Positions 1-61,987 of a stretch of DNA of 64,000 nucleotides are shown here, in pieces (position 1 is the first letter of the stretch; every line of letters begins with the position of its first letter). The notes below the pieces were generated by a model. That model saw nothing but the letters and a program-made list of their open reading frames with translations. It had not been told where the DNA came from and made no database searches. The DNA is from Amorphochlora amoebiformis. Taxonomy: Eukaryota > Cercozoa > Chlorarachniophyceae. The DNA lies in the NCBI GenBank assembly GCA_054601695.1, contig BAAHQB010000409.1, forward strand, positions 59,239 through 123,238, in the 5' to 3' direction. Position numbers and translations under genes: made by a program.

Positions 1-128
1 GTATATATATATATATATATATATATTTACAATTACATATATATATATATAATATTTGCATATATGCATATATATATATATATATACATATATATATGTG
101 TATGTATATTATATAATATATATTTTTA

Positions 129-225
<97 letters not shown>

Positions 226-250
226 GTGTATACATAATATATAAAATACA

Positions 251-286
251 TGTAACCTGTGTTCTACATCGAATGCCCTTGCAGTG
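251..286 (-). repeat. Truncated copy of ALS exon 22 (3' end plus donor)
   Basis: The last ten codons of the exon at 337-393 ([10 protein letters not shown]) and its donor sequence recur about 80 bp downstream in the intron, entered from a TA tract. The two coding differences from the true exon are both synonymous (AAA/AAG for Lys, CGA/AGA for Arg). Confidence 0.75.
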
Positions 287-336
287 TATATATATATACA
301 TATATATATACATAATATATAAAATACATATGTAAC

Positions 337-9930
<9,594 letters not shown>

Positions 9931-11019
9931 TGTGTGTTACGCGTCGCTGCGTGGGGAGTGTGGCTCGGGTCTCAATACCGCGAAAATTAGAAGTCGAAAG
10001 TAAAAATCTCGGGTAAGATTCCAGGAAACCTCCTAGGTAGCCGCAAACCTTTAGATAAATCCGCCTATTAAAATATCGGAATCCAAACTTTTTCTCACAA
10101 TTTGTCGGCCCTCAGGATAGGGAGCGGCGTCTGCGGCAGCGAAAGTAAGGGCTGGGAAGAAAGCGAGAGAGATTAAAGGAAATCTATGGGGAAAATTTTA
10201 AAAAAGCCCTCGATAATTCTTCTCTGACCGCTTTATTTCGGGACGAATCGGCATGTGTGTGCCATATTCTCCAGAAACGTTGATTGCCGAAGACATTGCG
10301 TTGATTTCTACCCTGTGTGGGACTTCTCCCAGGACGGCCTGGAGTTCCGAAAGGATTCTTCGTCTGAATAACAACGGTGTCATGTCGTCCAAGAAGCCCG
10401 GGGTACCACCAGGCTCTCAATGATTGGATCTCAAGCAGTTACTCGATTCTTCTCAATTGCGCTTTTACATTATCCCCAGGTCGTGTTCACGGACGAGGTC
10501 CACGAGAGTTCCAAGCAGCCTCACGAGGATGGGAAGGAAGGCAAAAAGATGTAAGAACTCACATGTCAGCCCCTACTTTGGGGACCCTACGCGCAAAAAA
10601 CCTTTTTTTTCCTCATGCTGCATTCTCGTCGGACTAGTAGGTCGGTAACCAAGGGTATCTTGAAGAACGCTGGAACGGATACAAAGTCCACCAAAAAAAC
10701 GACGTCGACGTCGACTTCGACAAATGTAGTGATTTGTTTCGTTCCGAGATATTTTTGGGCTGGCACTAAGCGTGGTTTTGTACAGACGACGGGTTTCAGT
10801 GACCGGATTCAAGGCATGGGCTCGACATCGCATGCAAGCAGTAGGCCAACACACTCACATTCTTCCTCGAGCGAATGATGATTTTCTTTCTCTGTGTGTT
10901 ATCTTTCTGTCTGGGTTAAAGCTTCGACTTACTCCATACTCGCTGAGGTGGGTTGAGTATCTTACATATTTATAATATGTATATGTATGCAAAGGTAAAA
11001 TTTACATGCTAACATACTA

Positions 11020-11118
<99 letters not shown>

Positions 11119-11185
11119 GTATGTATATGTTGTGTGTTTCTGTACATATGTAAGTGTGTATGTATTTTTGTGTGCATATATAATA

Positions 11186-11250
<65 letters not shown>

Positions 11251-11393
11251 ACATTATATACGTATCTATGTAAATATATATATATATATATATATATTAT
11301 GTATGTAGTGTATATACATATATATATATATATATATTACATTTAATACATCTAAAAACCAAATATACAATATGTTTATATCATCAGAAAACT
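9931..11393. other. Divergent intergenic region between ALS and the CUE-A gene
   Basis: The ALS and CUE-A starts face away from each other across 1.46 kb. The first 1 kb has normal base composition and several open frames on both strands. Examples are 10198-10392 minus (SELQAVLGEVPHRVEI...) and 10615-10878 plus (Ser/Thr-rich, contains TKGILKNAGTDTKSTKKT). I recognise none, and no set of spliced exons with consistent phase emerged. From about 11020 to 11340 it is (TA)n. A small unrecognised gene is possible. Confidence 0.5.
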
Positions 11394-14034
<2,641 letters not shown>

Positions 14035-14252
14035 CGTGTATATATATATGTGGATGAATAAATATATACATACACATATATATTTATATATACACACATA
14101 TATACATACATATATATATATATATGTACAATATTTGTCAATGTACATATCAGCCAGCAGACTGTAACTCACTGAATATACACACAAGGGTACAATATAT
14201 TAATTCATATGTACGTACACATATCAACTGTATACACCAACAGCATCCCTCT

Positions 14253-14475
14253 ATGTTGAAATCGATCGAAGCGAAGGAACAGGAGATACGTATCTCTCGC
14301 TTGCGAGAGCTCTTCCCGCAATTTTCAACAGGATATTCCCACGATGTAATCCAAATGACTGAAAGCTCTTTGATTGCTAATACCATCGTCCCACTTTCCT
14401 TCTTCTCGCTCTCTTTGTTAATATATCTCTCACTTCCTTGATTTTTTGGAGTAAATTATGTAGATATCTATATAA

Positions 14476-14513
<38 letters not shown>

Positions 14514-14828
14514 ATATCGATCTAGATACATATGCTTGCTGTATATTTGGGTATACCACATATTTATATAAACATATATACACATAAATATATATATATA
14601 TACATATATATATGTATGTATATGTATATATATATATATATATATATAATATATGTATATAATATATGTGTGTATATAAGTAATGTGGTATGTGTGTGTA
14701 GCTTCTTGAGCACATGCGCTGGGACGTCGACGATGCTGTTAACGCTCACTTTGGGGGTATAAATATTCTTATATTTTTACCTGTATGTGATGTACACATA
14801 CGTATGCATAAAATCTGCATAGTATATA

Positions 14829-14868
<40 letters not shown>

Positions 14869-15009
14869 AATATACATACATATATGTAAGAGTACTCACA
14901 TGTATTCCACACATTTCAATATTTGTATGTATTATTCATAAAGGTGTAAAATAAATACTTATATCTGCATTCAGTTGCAACGGACCCTGGCATACATACA
15001 ATATACATA

Positions 15010-15056
<47 letters not shown>

Positions 15057-15119
15057 CTTATATCTGCATTCGGTTGCCACCTCTGTCCAACGGACCTGGC
15101 ATACATACATTATATATAT

Positions 15120-15178
<59 letters not shown>

Positions 15179-15271
15179 ATATATATATGTGAATGTGTGT
15201 ATATATATATATATATATACATGTGAGTGTGTATGTATATATATATATATATATATACATGTTAGTGTGTG

Positions 15272-15316
<45 letters not shown>

Positions 15317-15722
15317 GTGGTGTGTGTGTGTGTGTATGTTGTGAATGCGGTATGATGTAGTTTGGTCAAAACAAGTTCGAGTTAATTGGATTATTTCGAT
15401 TGTGCACAACTTGGTTCGGATAATGTGCATATGTGCGTAGAAGTACTAGAAATTTTCTGGGAAACTTCTGGAGCGTGACGTGTGCCACGTCACGGCTTGT
15501 AACCTATTAGTCTGAAATGCCGTTAGTGCTGGTTGTACCGGGGGGTACCGGTTAGTATCGAGTGAGTCGATCTCTAGTGAATCTCCGGAACCTCCAGCGA
15601 TCTCCAGCATTCTCTAAGGCTGCTGTGACTATGCTTCTGTACTCTATCGAGCCCTCTACTATTTACATCGTTGCTTTAACAATATATATATATGTAAATA
15701 TATATATATGTATATATATGTA

Positions 15723-15753
<31 letters not shown>

Positions 15754-16639
15754 TTGGATTATATTTACTTAGTAAAGCTGTATATACATTCATCCATATT
15801 CAGATGAATAACATATATATATATATACATATATAAATATATATATATATATATATTATACATATGCGTATATGTATATGATATATATACATATATATAT
15901 GTATATTATATTATATATTATATATATATATATATATATAATATATGATGCATTCAGGCGACCTACCATCATATCTGTTGAACGTAGACCCGGGTAGCTA
16001 CGTCTCGCGAAAGCGCAAAGAGGAGAAGTCTAACCCTAAGTCTGAAAAAAAGTAAGTATAAATCTTATGTATTTGTTGAATAATCACAGCTCTTATCTAA
16101 GCTTTTTCTGTCTTCATATACATAAATACTTGCATATATTAAATACGATGACACATATGACCACACAGTTGGCATATAATATATATATATATATATATAT
16201 AATATATATATGTATGTATATTTATATATATATATATATATATTCATAAATGTATATAATTTATATCGTATGTGTCAAGATTTGTCCGTTAGCATATTCA
16301 CATATCCATACACCAAAACCTCTCGTCAAATCCCAAAACTTGCAGATCGGACACTAAGAATGCAAAAACTTCACCGATTGCAAGTGCGAAATCGCCCAAA
16401 GAGAACCAGAAGTCATCGTCATCTCAGCCGGAGGGAAAGTCTTCTCGCCTTCATAGCGAGGGCAAGACTAAGGGAGATATGCCTTGCGAGGTTGTGTTGA
16501 GTACACAGATGAATAATATGTCTATATATATGTATATATGTATTATATTAAGTTCATGTAGGCATGTACGTATTAATGGAGAATATAATACACGTGAATT
16601 ATAATAACATCTATATCTAAATACTACAAGAGATACATA

Positions 16640-16688
<49 letters not shown>

Positions 16689-16757
16689 ATAGACTTATGG
16701 AATACTCTACAATACACATATGTATGCACATTTACCAGTATTTAACAAATACAATAT

Positions 16758-16797
<40 letters not shown>

Positions 16798-17001
16798 CAT
16801 ATATCATATTTGCATATCACATATAAATGTAAATATAACACAATATATATATATATATATATATCACAGAGACCTGCCATAATACCACCTTCAAGTGTTC
16901 CGAAAGATACTACGACAACACACGCCACGGACGCCAACTCCACCACCGCCAGCGTTGGCGTACAGACAAAGAGCTTCTCTACCACAGGGACACAAACATA
17001 G
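14253..17001 (+). CDS. CUE/UBA-like domain protein B
   Basis: Exons 14253-14345, 14702-14756, 15958-16051, 16346-16490 and 16870-17001 (TAG), with consistent phases, give 172 residues. The N-terminal CUE-like domain reads [26 protein letters not shown] and [12 protein letters not shown]. It is followed by [14 protein letters not shown], then a basic Lys/Ser-rich linker ([15 protein letters not shown]...) and a Thr/Ser-rich tail ending TTGTQT. It matches protein A residue for residue in layout, but the intron inside the CUE domain sits seven codons earlier than in A. A CAG at 14241-14243 just before the first exon leaves room for an upstream exon. Family knowledge suggests ubiquitin binding; that is inference. 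Confidence 0.75.
14963..15113. repeat. Two diverged copies of a ~45-bp intronic segment
   Basis: TATCTGCATTCAGTTGCAACGG... and TATCTGCATTCGGTTGCCACC..., both ending GGACC(C)TGGCATACATACA, lie about 95 bp apart between TA tracts in the intron after CUE-B exon 2. No matching exon is found. Confidence 0.7.
15535..15690. mobile_element. Possible SINE-like tail, copy 1
   Basis: CUE-B intron sequence with CGGAAYCTCCAGCGATCT, a Tyr/Thr-codon-like CT stretch and a 3' end TTGCTTTAACAATATATA. It shares this order of blocks with 36680-36815 and its 3' end with 31446-31710. Confidence 0.45.
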
Positions 17002-17722
17002 CCGCCATTTAAATATCATGAATCTCTTTCAAGGACGTCATAGGGATTGTTTGCCAGTCGAACAGCAGCTACTAAGTAAACGCACTATGCTAGAGATGAT
17101 GACTACAAGAACTTCGGGCCACGTAGAAAGTTAGCTAGAAAACTTTAAGTAGTAGTAGTAGTATCTAAACTGCGCTTCACTAGATAAGTTACTTTAGTTC
17201 TAGTAATTACTGAATTACAGAATTAGTCTAGTTACTACTAGTACTAGAGTCTAGAGACTAGAGAGAGTCTAGAGAGTTACTCTAGTTACTAGACAAGTAG
17301 AGTCTAGAGAGTTAGCACTAGTAGCTAGGGTAGCATGACGAGTATGACTAGCTAGACTAGTGTTACAGCTAGAACTTCTTGTGCTATATATCTAGCTATA
17401 TTCTAGATATTCTAGATACTATATGTACATATATATGTAAGAGTCAACGACCCATTACTCTGGACACTTGTACTTCACGGCCACATATCTCAACATCTAT
17501 CGTCTAGATCGTTCACGAAATATACGTACATACAGTATCTAGAGTATCACGCACCTGCGCACAGACACTCTGTTTCGTGTACGATATCGATGTTGAGATG
17601 ATATGTGGTTTCCAACAACTAGTGTATCAGATAGTACTCATACCTCATATGATCTTTATGATACCCGTTACCTACATCTTGTGAAATTGCCATATCAAAA
17701 TTTTACTTCGATTTGAGTGAGA
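17002..17722. other. CTAG-rich convergent intergenic region
   Basis: Lies between the 3' ends of CUE-B and DPH1. From about 17140 to 17420 the sequence is dominated by CTAG, ACTAG and AGAGTCTAG words; a long hairp​in follows at 17481-17608. No open frame or RNA gene is recognised. Confidence 0.7.
17481..17608. repeat. Long imperfect inverted repeat (hairpin)
   Basis: The left arm 17481-17521 (CCACATATCTCAACATC...CACGAAAT) pairs with the right arm 17570-17608 (TGTTTCGTG...GATGTTGAGATGATATGTGG). Roughly 38-41-nt arms with small bulges enclose a loop of about 48 nt. It sits in the convergent spacer, where it could aid transcript 3'-end formation or be a MITE remnant. Confidence 0.75.
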
Positions 17723-33691
<15,969 letters not shown>

Positions 33692-33874
33692 CAAATTATG
33701 ACAGCCGCGATATTTTAAATAATGTTAACTTTATTAGAGGCTTCAGAAACTATTATTATAGGTCTAATTCCATATATTAATTAAAAGATATTGAGATATA
33801 AAAAAATGATATCTGCCTATTAGATCCATGATTTTCCCTAATTTACTTTTCGGCTCCCCCTTTGGCAAACTGGC
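33692..33874. promoter_or_regulatory. Divergent promoter between DPH1 and the UBA-rhomboid gene
   Basis: Only 183 bp separate the two proposed start codons, which point away from each other. The interval is AT-rich without long TA repeats (contains GATATTTTAAATAATG and AATTAATTAAAAG), then a short C-rich stretch. No clear TATA box can be assigned. The inference depends on both first exons being right. Confidence 0.5.
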
Positions 33875-35318
33875 ATGGCGGCAGGATTTGGTTCAAGATG
33901 ACAAATTTTCCCGATTTATCTCCACTATCTTCTCCTCTCCCTCCTTTCTATCTGATATTCCACTGGAGTGGAGTGTCAGAGTTTTGTCTTTTAATTGCTG
34001 GAATGGGAATCTTATAAGAATCTCGTGATTTCTGGATTGTTTTGTCCTTTCTCTTGCATGAACCTCTGTGTTGTAACACATCGCCAGCATAATAAGCAAT
34101 TCATGTTCTTTCATACAAAGGTAGGGCTCCGATCACAAAAACGCTATGCTTCGCGTGCGCGGCGGCATCGCTCTCAGCCTGGATCGCCAACAGCCCTCAG
34201 TCTTGCAGACTTGATGTTGACCACACATTTCGACAGGCCGAGGTCTTCTTAACTCACTAAAATCCATGTCTTTCACTGAGCCGTACCCTTACTCTTCTCC
34301 TCTTAGCTCTGGAGACTCCTGACCTGCCATTTGGTGTTCGAAACACCAATGGCCTTCTTCTTTGGGATGATCTTGCTGTACACATTCCGCGAGTTTGAGA
34401 GAAGATTGAAGACGTCTAGATTCTTGGTTGACATTCCTTAACAATCTAAAAAACTCTTCTACTTACACTGACATGGCATAACGATTACCAGATCGCTCTG
34501 TGTGTGCTGCTAAGTCTTTCAACAAGCATCCAGCTCATCATGTTGCTCACGGGAGCGACACAGGGATTTACCGCAGGACCGTTCGCCATCATTTTCGGGC
34601 TCTTCCCGTTCTTCTTCTCGGAGATTCCCCCGGCTGTTAAAGGAGGAATCCTCTTTATACCAATGAGTGATAAGACCTTCACATACCTATTCGGTCTTCA
34701 GGTACAACACGATGGACTACTCTTGCGGTGTACACTTTTACCTAACGGGGTTGTGCTATTGTTTGCAGCTTGCGTTTTCTGATAACTTCCCTAGTGCGCT
34801 ATGGCCGGCACTCTGCGGATTACTCGCCGGCATTCTGTACCGTGCGTCTTGGCTCCCCTTCAGGGTTACAAATAACTAGGGTTAGGTTAAGGTGGGATAT
34901 GGGGTACGTGGAGGGGTAGCAGTAACCATAGGCGGTGCAGTACCTTGATTTCGCTTGAAAACGGTTTCTCGAAGAGGGACAACTACAAAAAGCCTACCAC
35001 ACTAAAATCTTAACCCACCAGAAACTCCGTCTGCCTTCCTCCTGCCAAAGGTGCTGCGAGTGGTACTGCAGCTACTTTGATCTGAGCAACGACTATAGGC
35101 ATAGGGGAGGATACCAGCAGGTTCCTACCGACAACGACCCGTCAGTCCCTCAGCAGCTCTTCGGGCCTCCCCCCTCCGTCCCCATTGTTGCGGCCGACCC
35201 ACAACGAGTGCAGACACTAGTTGCTATGGGATTCGACGAAGAGGACGCCAGAGGCGCTCTTGCACGTACCAACAATAATGTGCAAGCAGCCGTGGGGCTC
35301 TTAGGGTCGGCGTGGTAG
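33875..35318 (+). CDS. UBAC2/Dsc2-like rhomboid pseudoprotease with C-terminal UBA domain
   Basis: Exons 33875-33890, 34121-34242, 34307-34426, 34492-34701, 34769-34864 and 35022-35318 (TAG); phases agree; 286 residues. The start MAAGFG|RAPITKTLCF matches the family N-terminus. WRLLTCHLVFETPMAFFF with LLYTFREFERRL is the rhomboid-like loop segment. Hydrophobic helices follow, then GPFAIIFGLFPFFF, MSDKTFTYLFGLQ and CGLLAGILYRASWLPFRKLRLP, all typical of UBAC2 and plant UBA-rhomboids. The UBA domain is at about 247-284 (RVQTLVAMGFDEEDARGALARTNN...). No GxSG serine motif is seen, so it should be catalytically inactive. Family role: ER membrane, recruiting ubiquitin ligases in ERAD or the fungal Dsc complex. 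Exon 1 is the weakest part. Introns here are short (57-230 nt) and lack TA repeats, unlike the neighbours. Confidence 0.9.
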
Positions 35319-35572
35319 TCGCAACAACTATGGGTATGGTGGGTGCCAGCAATTGCTAATACATATGCACGCCACTGTCATGTTTGATCAGGCGTTGATG
35401 AGGACCGTATTCCATCGCCATTTGTTATATTCAGATATCTATTTATTTATATTGTATATTATACTATCTAGACTATGAATATCTATATCATCTAGTCATA
35501 TGATATATATATATATATATATATATATCTACCATATATATATACTAGATATATATATACATATATATATCT

Positions 35573-35623
<51 letters not shown>

Positions 35624-36280
35624 CTAGATTATAAACGATATATATATATATATATGCATGTGTGTGTATGTGTATAACTAGTAGTGGACTTACTACTATT
35701 ACTATGGACATGTATTTATTATCTAGATTATCACAGTATCATCTAGATTTTGATAGTGTATATAATCTAGATAATTCTAGAATTATATATGTAATACTGT
35801 AGTATGTAAACACATGAACATCGTTTATCACACACGTATACTAGATATAATTCTAAAATGATATCGGATCATACTTGCATATGACGAATCTCGAGACTTG
35901 TACTAGTCTAGTAGTAGCATACAGCCGCGACAGTCTACCACTGGTCCACTGCTAGACTGCTACGACGTAATACTATGATATACCTAGTATATGCTAGATA
36001 TGTCCTAGATGTCAATAATGACTCGATATACATGTGTGTACATATCTAGTATATATATATATCATATATATGTATAAATATATATATATATATATATACC
36101 CAGTGAGTAAAAATCTCATATGCATGATGCAAGGCTTAACTTACTTGTCTAGTTGTCAATGAAAAATATCCACCGGGCTCTAAGTTACACACTGAAGCCT
36201 GGCATATCAGATGAGGCTGTAGCCCTTTAGGTCCAGACGGGTTTACGCTTCAAAAGTGAATTTTCCTCACTGTTTAGTTT
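35319..36280. other. CTAG-rich convergent intergenic region
   Basis: Lies between the 3' ends of the UBA-rhomboid gene and the large filamin-domain gene. From about 35470 to 36060 it is full of TCTAGA, CTAGAT and ACTAGT words interleaved with TA tracts. Around 35905-35970 imperfect complementary segments (GTCTAGTAGTAGC / GCTAGACTGCTAC) suggest local structure. No gene is recognised. Confidence 0.65.
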
Positions 36281-56702
<20,422 letters not shown>

Positions 56703-57054
56703 CTGAATGGTGGGGGTCTTTCTGGGTTTGCGAGGGTCGAGAACTTTGGGTTGGGGGCTTGAGGTCTGGGATGGAAAGGGTTGCGTTAGGGTTTTGGCAA
56801 CGAAAGGGAGCGGGAGAATATGTGTGTGTGTTTGAGGAGTGTATTTGTGCAAGTGTGTGTGATTGTGATGTATATACTTATATATAGATTTTTAGATATT
56901 ATAAATATATTTATATGTATATTTCCGTATACAATGTAAATATATATATATATATATATATATCGGTATACTTAGCATATATATGTAGTTATGTGTTCGA
57001 TGTGTTTTATAGGTTATTAGCTATATATATACATATATTATATATATATATTTA

Positions 57055-57108
<54 letters not shown>

Positions 57109-57627
57109 GTGTGTGTGTGTGTCCATATACATGTGTAAATTTATCATATTATCCACCGGCGTTGTAACGCCAGAAGCATTCTTAAAGACAGGGCTGTTCA
57201 CTCCTGAGGCATAAGATCTACGTTAACAAGTCAAATAGAGCCGAAAAAATAAAAACAATAGAATAATCTTTCGTTACAACATATCACAGATATGTAAATT
57301 CTGAAGAGACGCACAAGGGGATGGTAGAATGTATGTTTACGATAATTTCTTTACCCTGGATCCCGCGGTGCCAGTAGAGTATCTTCGAGTCCGATTTTAC
57401 CTTGAGTGATTTCGTACGTTTAAACACGTTAATACACATATATATATATATAAATATATGTGAATTTTCAGTGTATGTTTACTAGAAGGTTTACATGTAC
57501 ATATTCATTTGCATGAAAATAATGAATATGTGATATATCTATGTATACATAAATATACAAATGTAATATATGTATATGTATATGTATATATATATATACA
57601 TATATAGATATATATACACATATATAT

Positions 57628-57675
<48 letters not shown>

Positions 57676-57775
57676 GTATGTGTATATAGGTGTATATTTT
57701 GTGGGAAAGTATACATTATAAACCTGAACATATTTATGTATATGTAACATTTTTACAGTCACTCACATATATACA

Positions 57776-57825
<50 letters not shown>

Positions 57826-57915
57826 TGTACAGAGGAAGATATTTGTATGACCCCTATGTACTTTCCGATATATACATATATATACACACATATGTATACA
57901 CATACACACATATAA

Positions 57916-58010
<95 letters not shown>

Positions 58011-58017
58011 ATATACA

Positions 58018-58056
<39 letters not shown>

Positions 58057-58500
58057 ATATATAATATATATACATATATACATATATATATATATTTATA
58101 AATATATATTCTATATATGTATGTATAAATTCCCATGCACACCCATACAAGAAAGCCGCGCACCCAGAGAATAGAGAGGCAGATACATAAAAAAATATCG
58201 AAAGAAATTCCGGCTTAGGGTTACTGACTTCGCGATGTTTTGGTGTCTTTCGTCTGATTTCATAGTCACACATTCAGCCCGAGAGTTTGGAATAACAAAG
58301 CATACAAGTTACCTCTTGCGTAAATCGTGTGTACCAGGGGTGCGCTGTAAACCATAGCTGTCGACGTACTTCGGAGACACCCTAGGGTGGTCAGAGATAA
58401 AGATTGGAAGAGTAGGATGGGAGACGGGGTATTGTATTAATCCATCCATACTTATGTCCATATATATATATATATATATACATGTATATTTTGTAATATA

Positions 58501-58546
<46 letters not shown>

Positions 58547-58616
58547 GTATATGTATGTGTATATTTATAATATATATATGTATATATATATATATATTAT
58601 ATGTATATATATAAAA

Positions 58617-58735
<119 letters not shown>

Positions 58736-59291
58736 ATTTACACATATATTGTGTTTGCAACTTTTTGTATATATGTATAATTACATGGAGAGACAGAGAG
58801 GGAATTAAATTTGAGGATATCGGTAGGTTTTTAAAGGGCAAGCAAATGGTACGTGATTTAGAGTACATCGTTGGTTACCGATGGGGAGTGTGCTTAGTTC
58901 GGTTGCCGAATAATTTCTCGTCATAACGTTGGAGGTCGTAGTAGAGGGGTAGGGTGTTTGTGTTCACGCATATTCTTTTGGTCAATATCTCCATAACCTA
59001 TTACCATTGTATGTATGCATGTATGCATGTATATGTATGTATCTACATTTTAAAACATCAATATACATATAGTTCTCAATTAATTTTACTTTTTTATATA
59101 TCTAAAAGATATAGCTATTCTAAAAAGGAGACAGACAAAAGTTGAATGAGCATACAGAAAGTAGTCGATGGCTAGATGGAGAATGGAGGGATTGGAGAAT
59201 ATCGTGTGGGTGTGTAATAGGGGAAAAGAGAGAATATCATAAAGGAGAAAGCGAGAGAATATTGACGAGGAGAAAGCTTCAGTGTAATGAC

Positions 59292-59420
59292 CTCTGCTAG
59301 TCGTTTCCTCTCAGTCTTCATAACGTAAGCTATAATAAGCGCCAATGCGCTGCTGGCACCCTTCTTTACGGTGTAGTATACGAGAACGTTCCTCGAAGTA
59401 TTACGTATATGAATACACAT

Positions 59421-59451
<31 letters not shown>

Positions 59452-59452
59452 C

Positions 59453-59489
<37 letters not shown>

Positions 59490-59505
59490 ATATATATATA
59501 CATTT

Positions 59506-59539
<34 letters not shown>

Positions 59540-60180
59540 AATATATATCTGGAATTACACACATCAAAACATCTCACCGCCTCCCTTTAAGCTCATCCCC
59601 GAGCTTCCGAAAACCGTCTTTATGATCATCATTGAGGCTCTTAACATAGATAGTAGTCTCGTCCCTCCGATTGTACGTGCCAATGCCACATCCGATAAAA
59701 GAATCAATTCCAAGCGCGGAGTTAACCATCCTGTCGCTGACGATCTATTCGTAGGTCGGAAAGGGGCTTAAGTATGACTTTGAAGTGGGTATCAAGGCAT
59801 GGGTACCCTTATACACTCTCCCTCTCACTCTTTTTCATAATTTTCTCTCCTCTCTCTACTTTTCTCGTCTTTCCCTCTCTCTTCCCCTCTCTCTCGCTCA
59901 CTCTCACCTCTGTGTCGCTATCGCTATATCTCATTCTCGTTTACTAAATTTCTCTCCCTCTCTCTCTACTTTTCTCGTCTCTCCCTCTCTCTTCCCCTCT
60001 CTCTCTCGCTCACTCTCACCCTCTGATCGCTATATCTCATTCTCGTTTATTCGCCTTGCTTAAGCAGAGGTATGAGAGGGAATACCTTCTCATGACCGAT
60101 GTAGATTCTGTCCCAGACGGCTATAGGGAAGGGCCAGTCCCTGTTTATGTACGATCACACACTCAAATATACACATATAT

Positions 60181-60215
<35 letters not shown>

Positions 60216-60885
60216 ATCTAATATATTTATCTCTTACATATTAACACTACATGTAAACAAACATCGCACCTCACACAGACTCACACACGAGTGTGCGCAT
60301 ACACCGATTCATGGAAGTAATTAAATGAGCTTTAGAAGGATATAAAGCAGTTTAATATCGACCGTTATTCAACATTCTCTCATCAAACTCAGGGACTTTT
60401 TTCCACCAGTTCAATAGTCTTCGATAATTGCAGAGATGTTTGGATCGTACATATCTCAAACATCCGAAATGTCTAGCCGTTCTGGACCTGTCCCACCACG
60501 GATCCAAGATCCAGGAGCCGAAAAATTAGACTTGTCACACAGGTCGTCACAGTACGGTCACACGCCGTGTCACTCTGCGCAAGCCAGTGTGACGAATCTG
60601 CGTGACTTGACTCGACGGGTTGACAAGCACATATCATGGACTCGTTCTGAGCGATTAACGAGGCCTTGGTGCCCTACAATCGCCCTTTGGGCGGAATAAA
60701 GCTTAATAGGCTCAATGCCCTCCCAACCGCCCTGGGTGCGAGATTTCACAATCAATGCTCTGACGGTCTAATTATCCCAATTATCCCAAGACTACAAGCC
60801 CACATTCCCAGTTCTTCATGAATAATTTTCACCCGAGCGTTGATTGTAACTATTGTATATATCCTGTATATATTGTTTATATAAC

Positions 60886-60918
<33 letters not shown>

Positions 60919-61688
60919 CTATATGTGTGTATATAATACATATACACCAGACTATATTTAAGAAATTTACGTATGCACAACATTTACATGTATTTTCATA
61001 TAATGTACATATTTTTAATGTCAACCTCCCTGAGACGTCGATTGATAGTGCCTTGTCGAACCTAAATGTTTGACAAATTTCGATCAGAGAATACATGTAT
61101 GAACTTCCCTCTCTCAGGGATAGGTTATCCTCTACCTAACTGGAAGTAACTTTGGAGTACAAACAATAAAATGAAAGCTCCACAACTCATCCTGCATCCA
61201 TGCCTGTTTTTTAGATGTTATTGTTAGTAACTCTAATGCACTCTTCGCTTAGGGTTGGGGATTGGGCGACATGGTTTAGAATTTGGATTATTATTAGCTT
61301 GACGTCTAAATTCCGTATCAGTTTCACATCTGGCGTGTAGAGGAATATAACCGTCGAAGATCCAGATTCCTGAGAGTTAGGGTAGGTGTCAGGGATAAGT
61401 ATGCGTTACAATTTTTTTTTTTTATATCGACTTCCGGAAAATTTCCTTCCATTTCTACCATCTTCTTTTTGAACTCGTCCACCGAGGACACCTAAATATT
61501 TATATAAATGTCTTGCATATGTATATTGGGTGGCACTTAAAGAGCGGAAATACCTAACACTATCTCTCTCCTCTCCTTCACTTCTGTTCCTCTCGTCATA
61601 CCTTTATAGCACACGAGATACCCGCGCCACCCTTGACTCCTCCTCCAAGAGACACTTTTGATTCTCTCCTCCTGCGAGTCGGTTTCAT
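59292..61688 (-). CDS. Dual-specificity-phosphatase-like (pseudophosphatase) domain, partial model
   Basis: Candidate exons: 61602-61688 ([10 protein letters not shown]..., possible start), 61432-61491, 61026-61061, 60796-60849, 60055-60120, 59578-59730, 59292-59391. The domain reads [18 protein letters not shown], then [30 protein letters not shown] and [18 protein letters not shown] followed by [16 protein letters not shown]. This follows the DSP order: LYLGS-like start, IxNxA, Y..I.L.D, VLVHCxxGxSRSA, AYLM. HC is replaced by YY, and the Arg of the signature is missing, so no phosphatase activity is expected. Phases join 60796 to 60055 and 59578 to 59292; the joins after 61026-61061 and 60055-60120 do not fit, so exons are missing or misplaced. 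Similar minus-strand exon-like pieces at about 58290-58330, 57360-57400 and 57155-57200 could connect it to the filamin-domain gene. A further start ([10 protein letters not shown]...) at 62267 is possible. Confidence 0.5.
59815..60050. repeat. CT-rich duplicated segment
   Basis: A unit of about 110 bp (CTACTTTTCTCGTCT...TCGCTATATCTCATTCTCGTTTA) occurs twice in tandem, at about 59853 and 59965. It lies between the exons at 60055-60120 and 59578-59730 of the phosphatase-like gene and is purine-rich on the sense strand. Confidence 0.8.
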
Positions 61689-61840
61689 CTCGAAAATTCG
61701 AACGTGAAAATTCGGAGAGAGATAAGACTTTCTTGATTTATTAACAGTGCTGGCAGCGTTGAATAACTGGTATCCAACCGCATATGCTTGGTACCAGGGC
61801 TAAATATAATCATGTAATCTATATTTATACATATATATAT

Positions 61841-61879
<39 letters not shown>

Positions 61880-61937
61880 ATACATACATATATGTATGCA
61901 TATGACACATACATATGGATATATATATGTGTGTATG

Positions 61938-61987
<50 letters not shown>

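Noticed and set aside
60436-60699. 87-codon plus-strand frame starting [17 protein letters not shown]
   Set aside because: It looks protein-like and could be real, but it falls inside a presumed intron of the minus-strand phosphatase-like gene, has no similarity I recognise and no partner exons.
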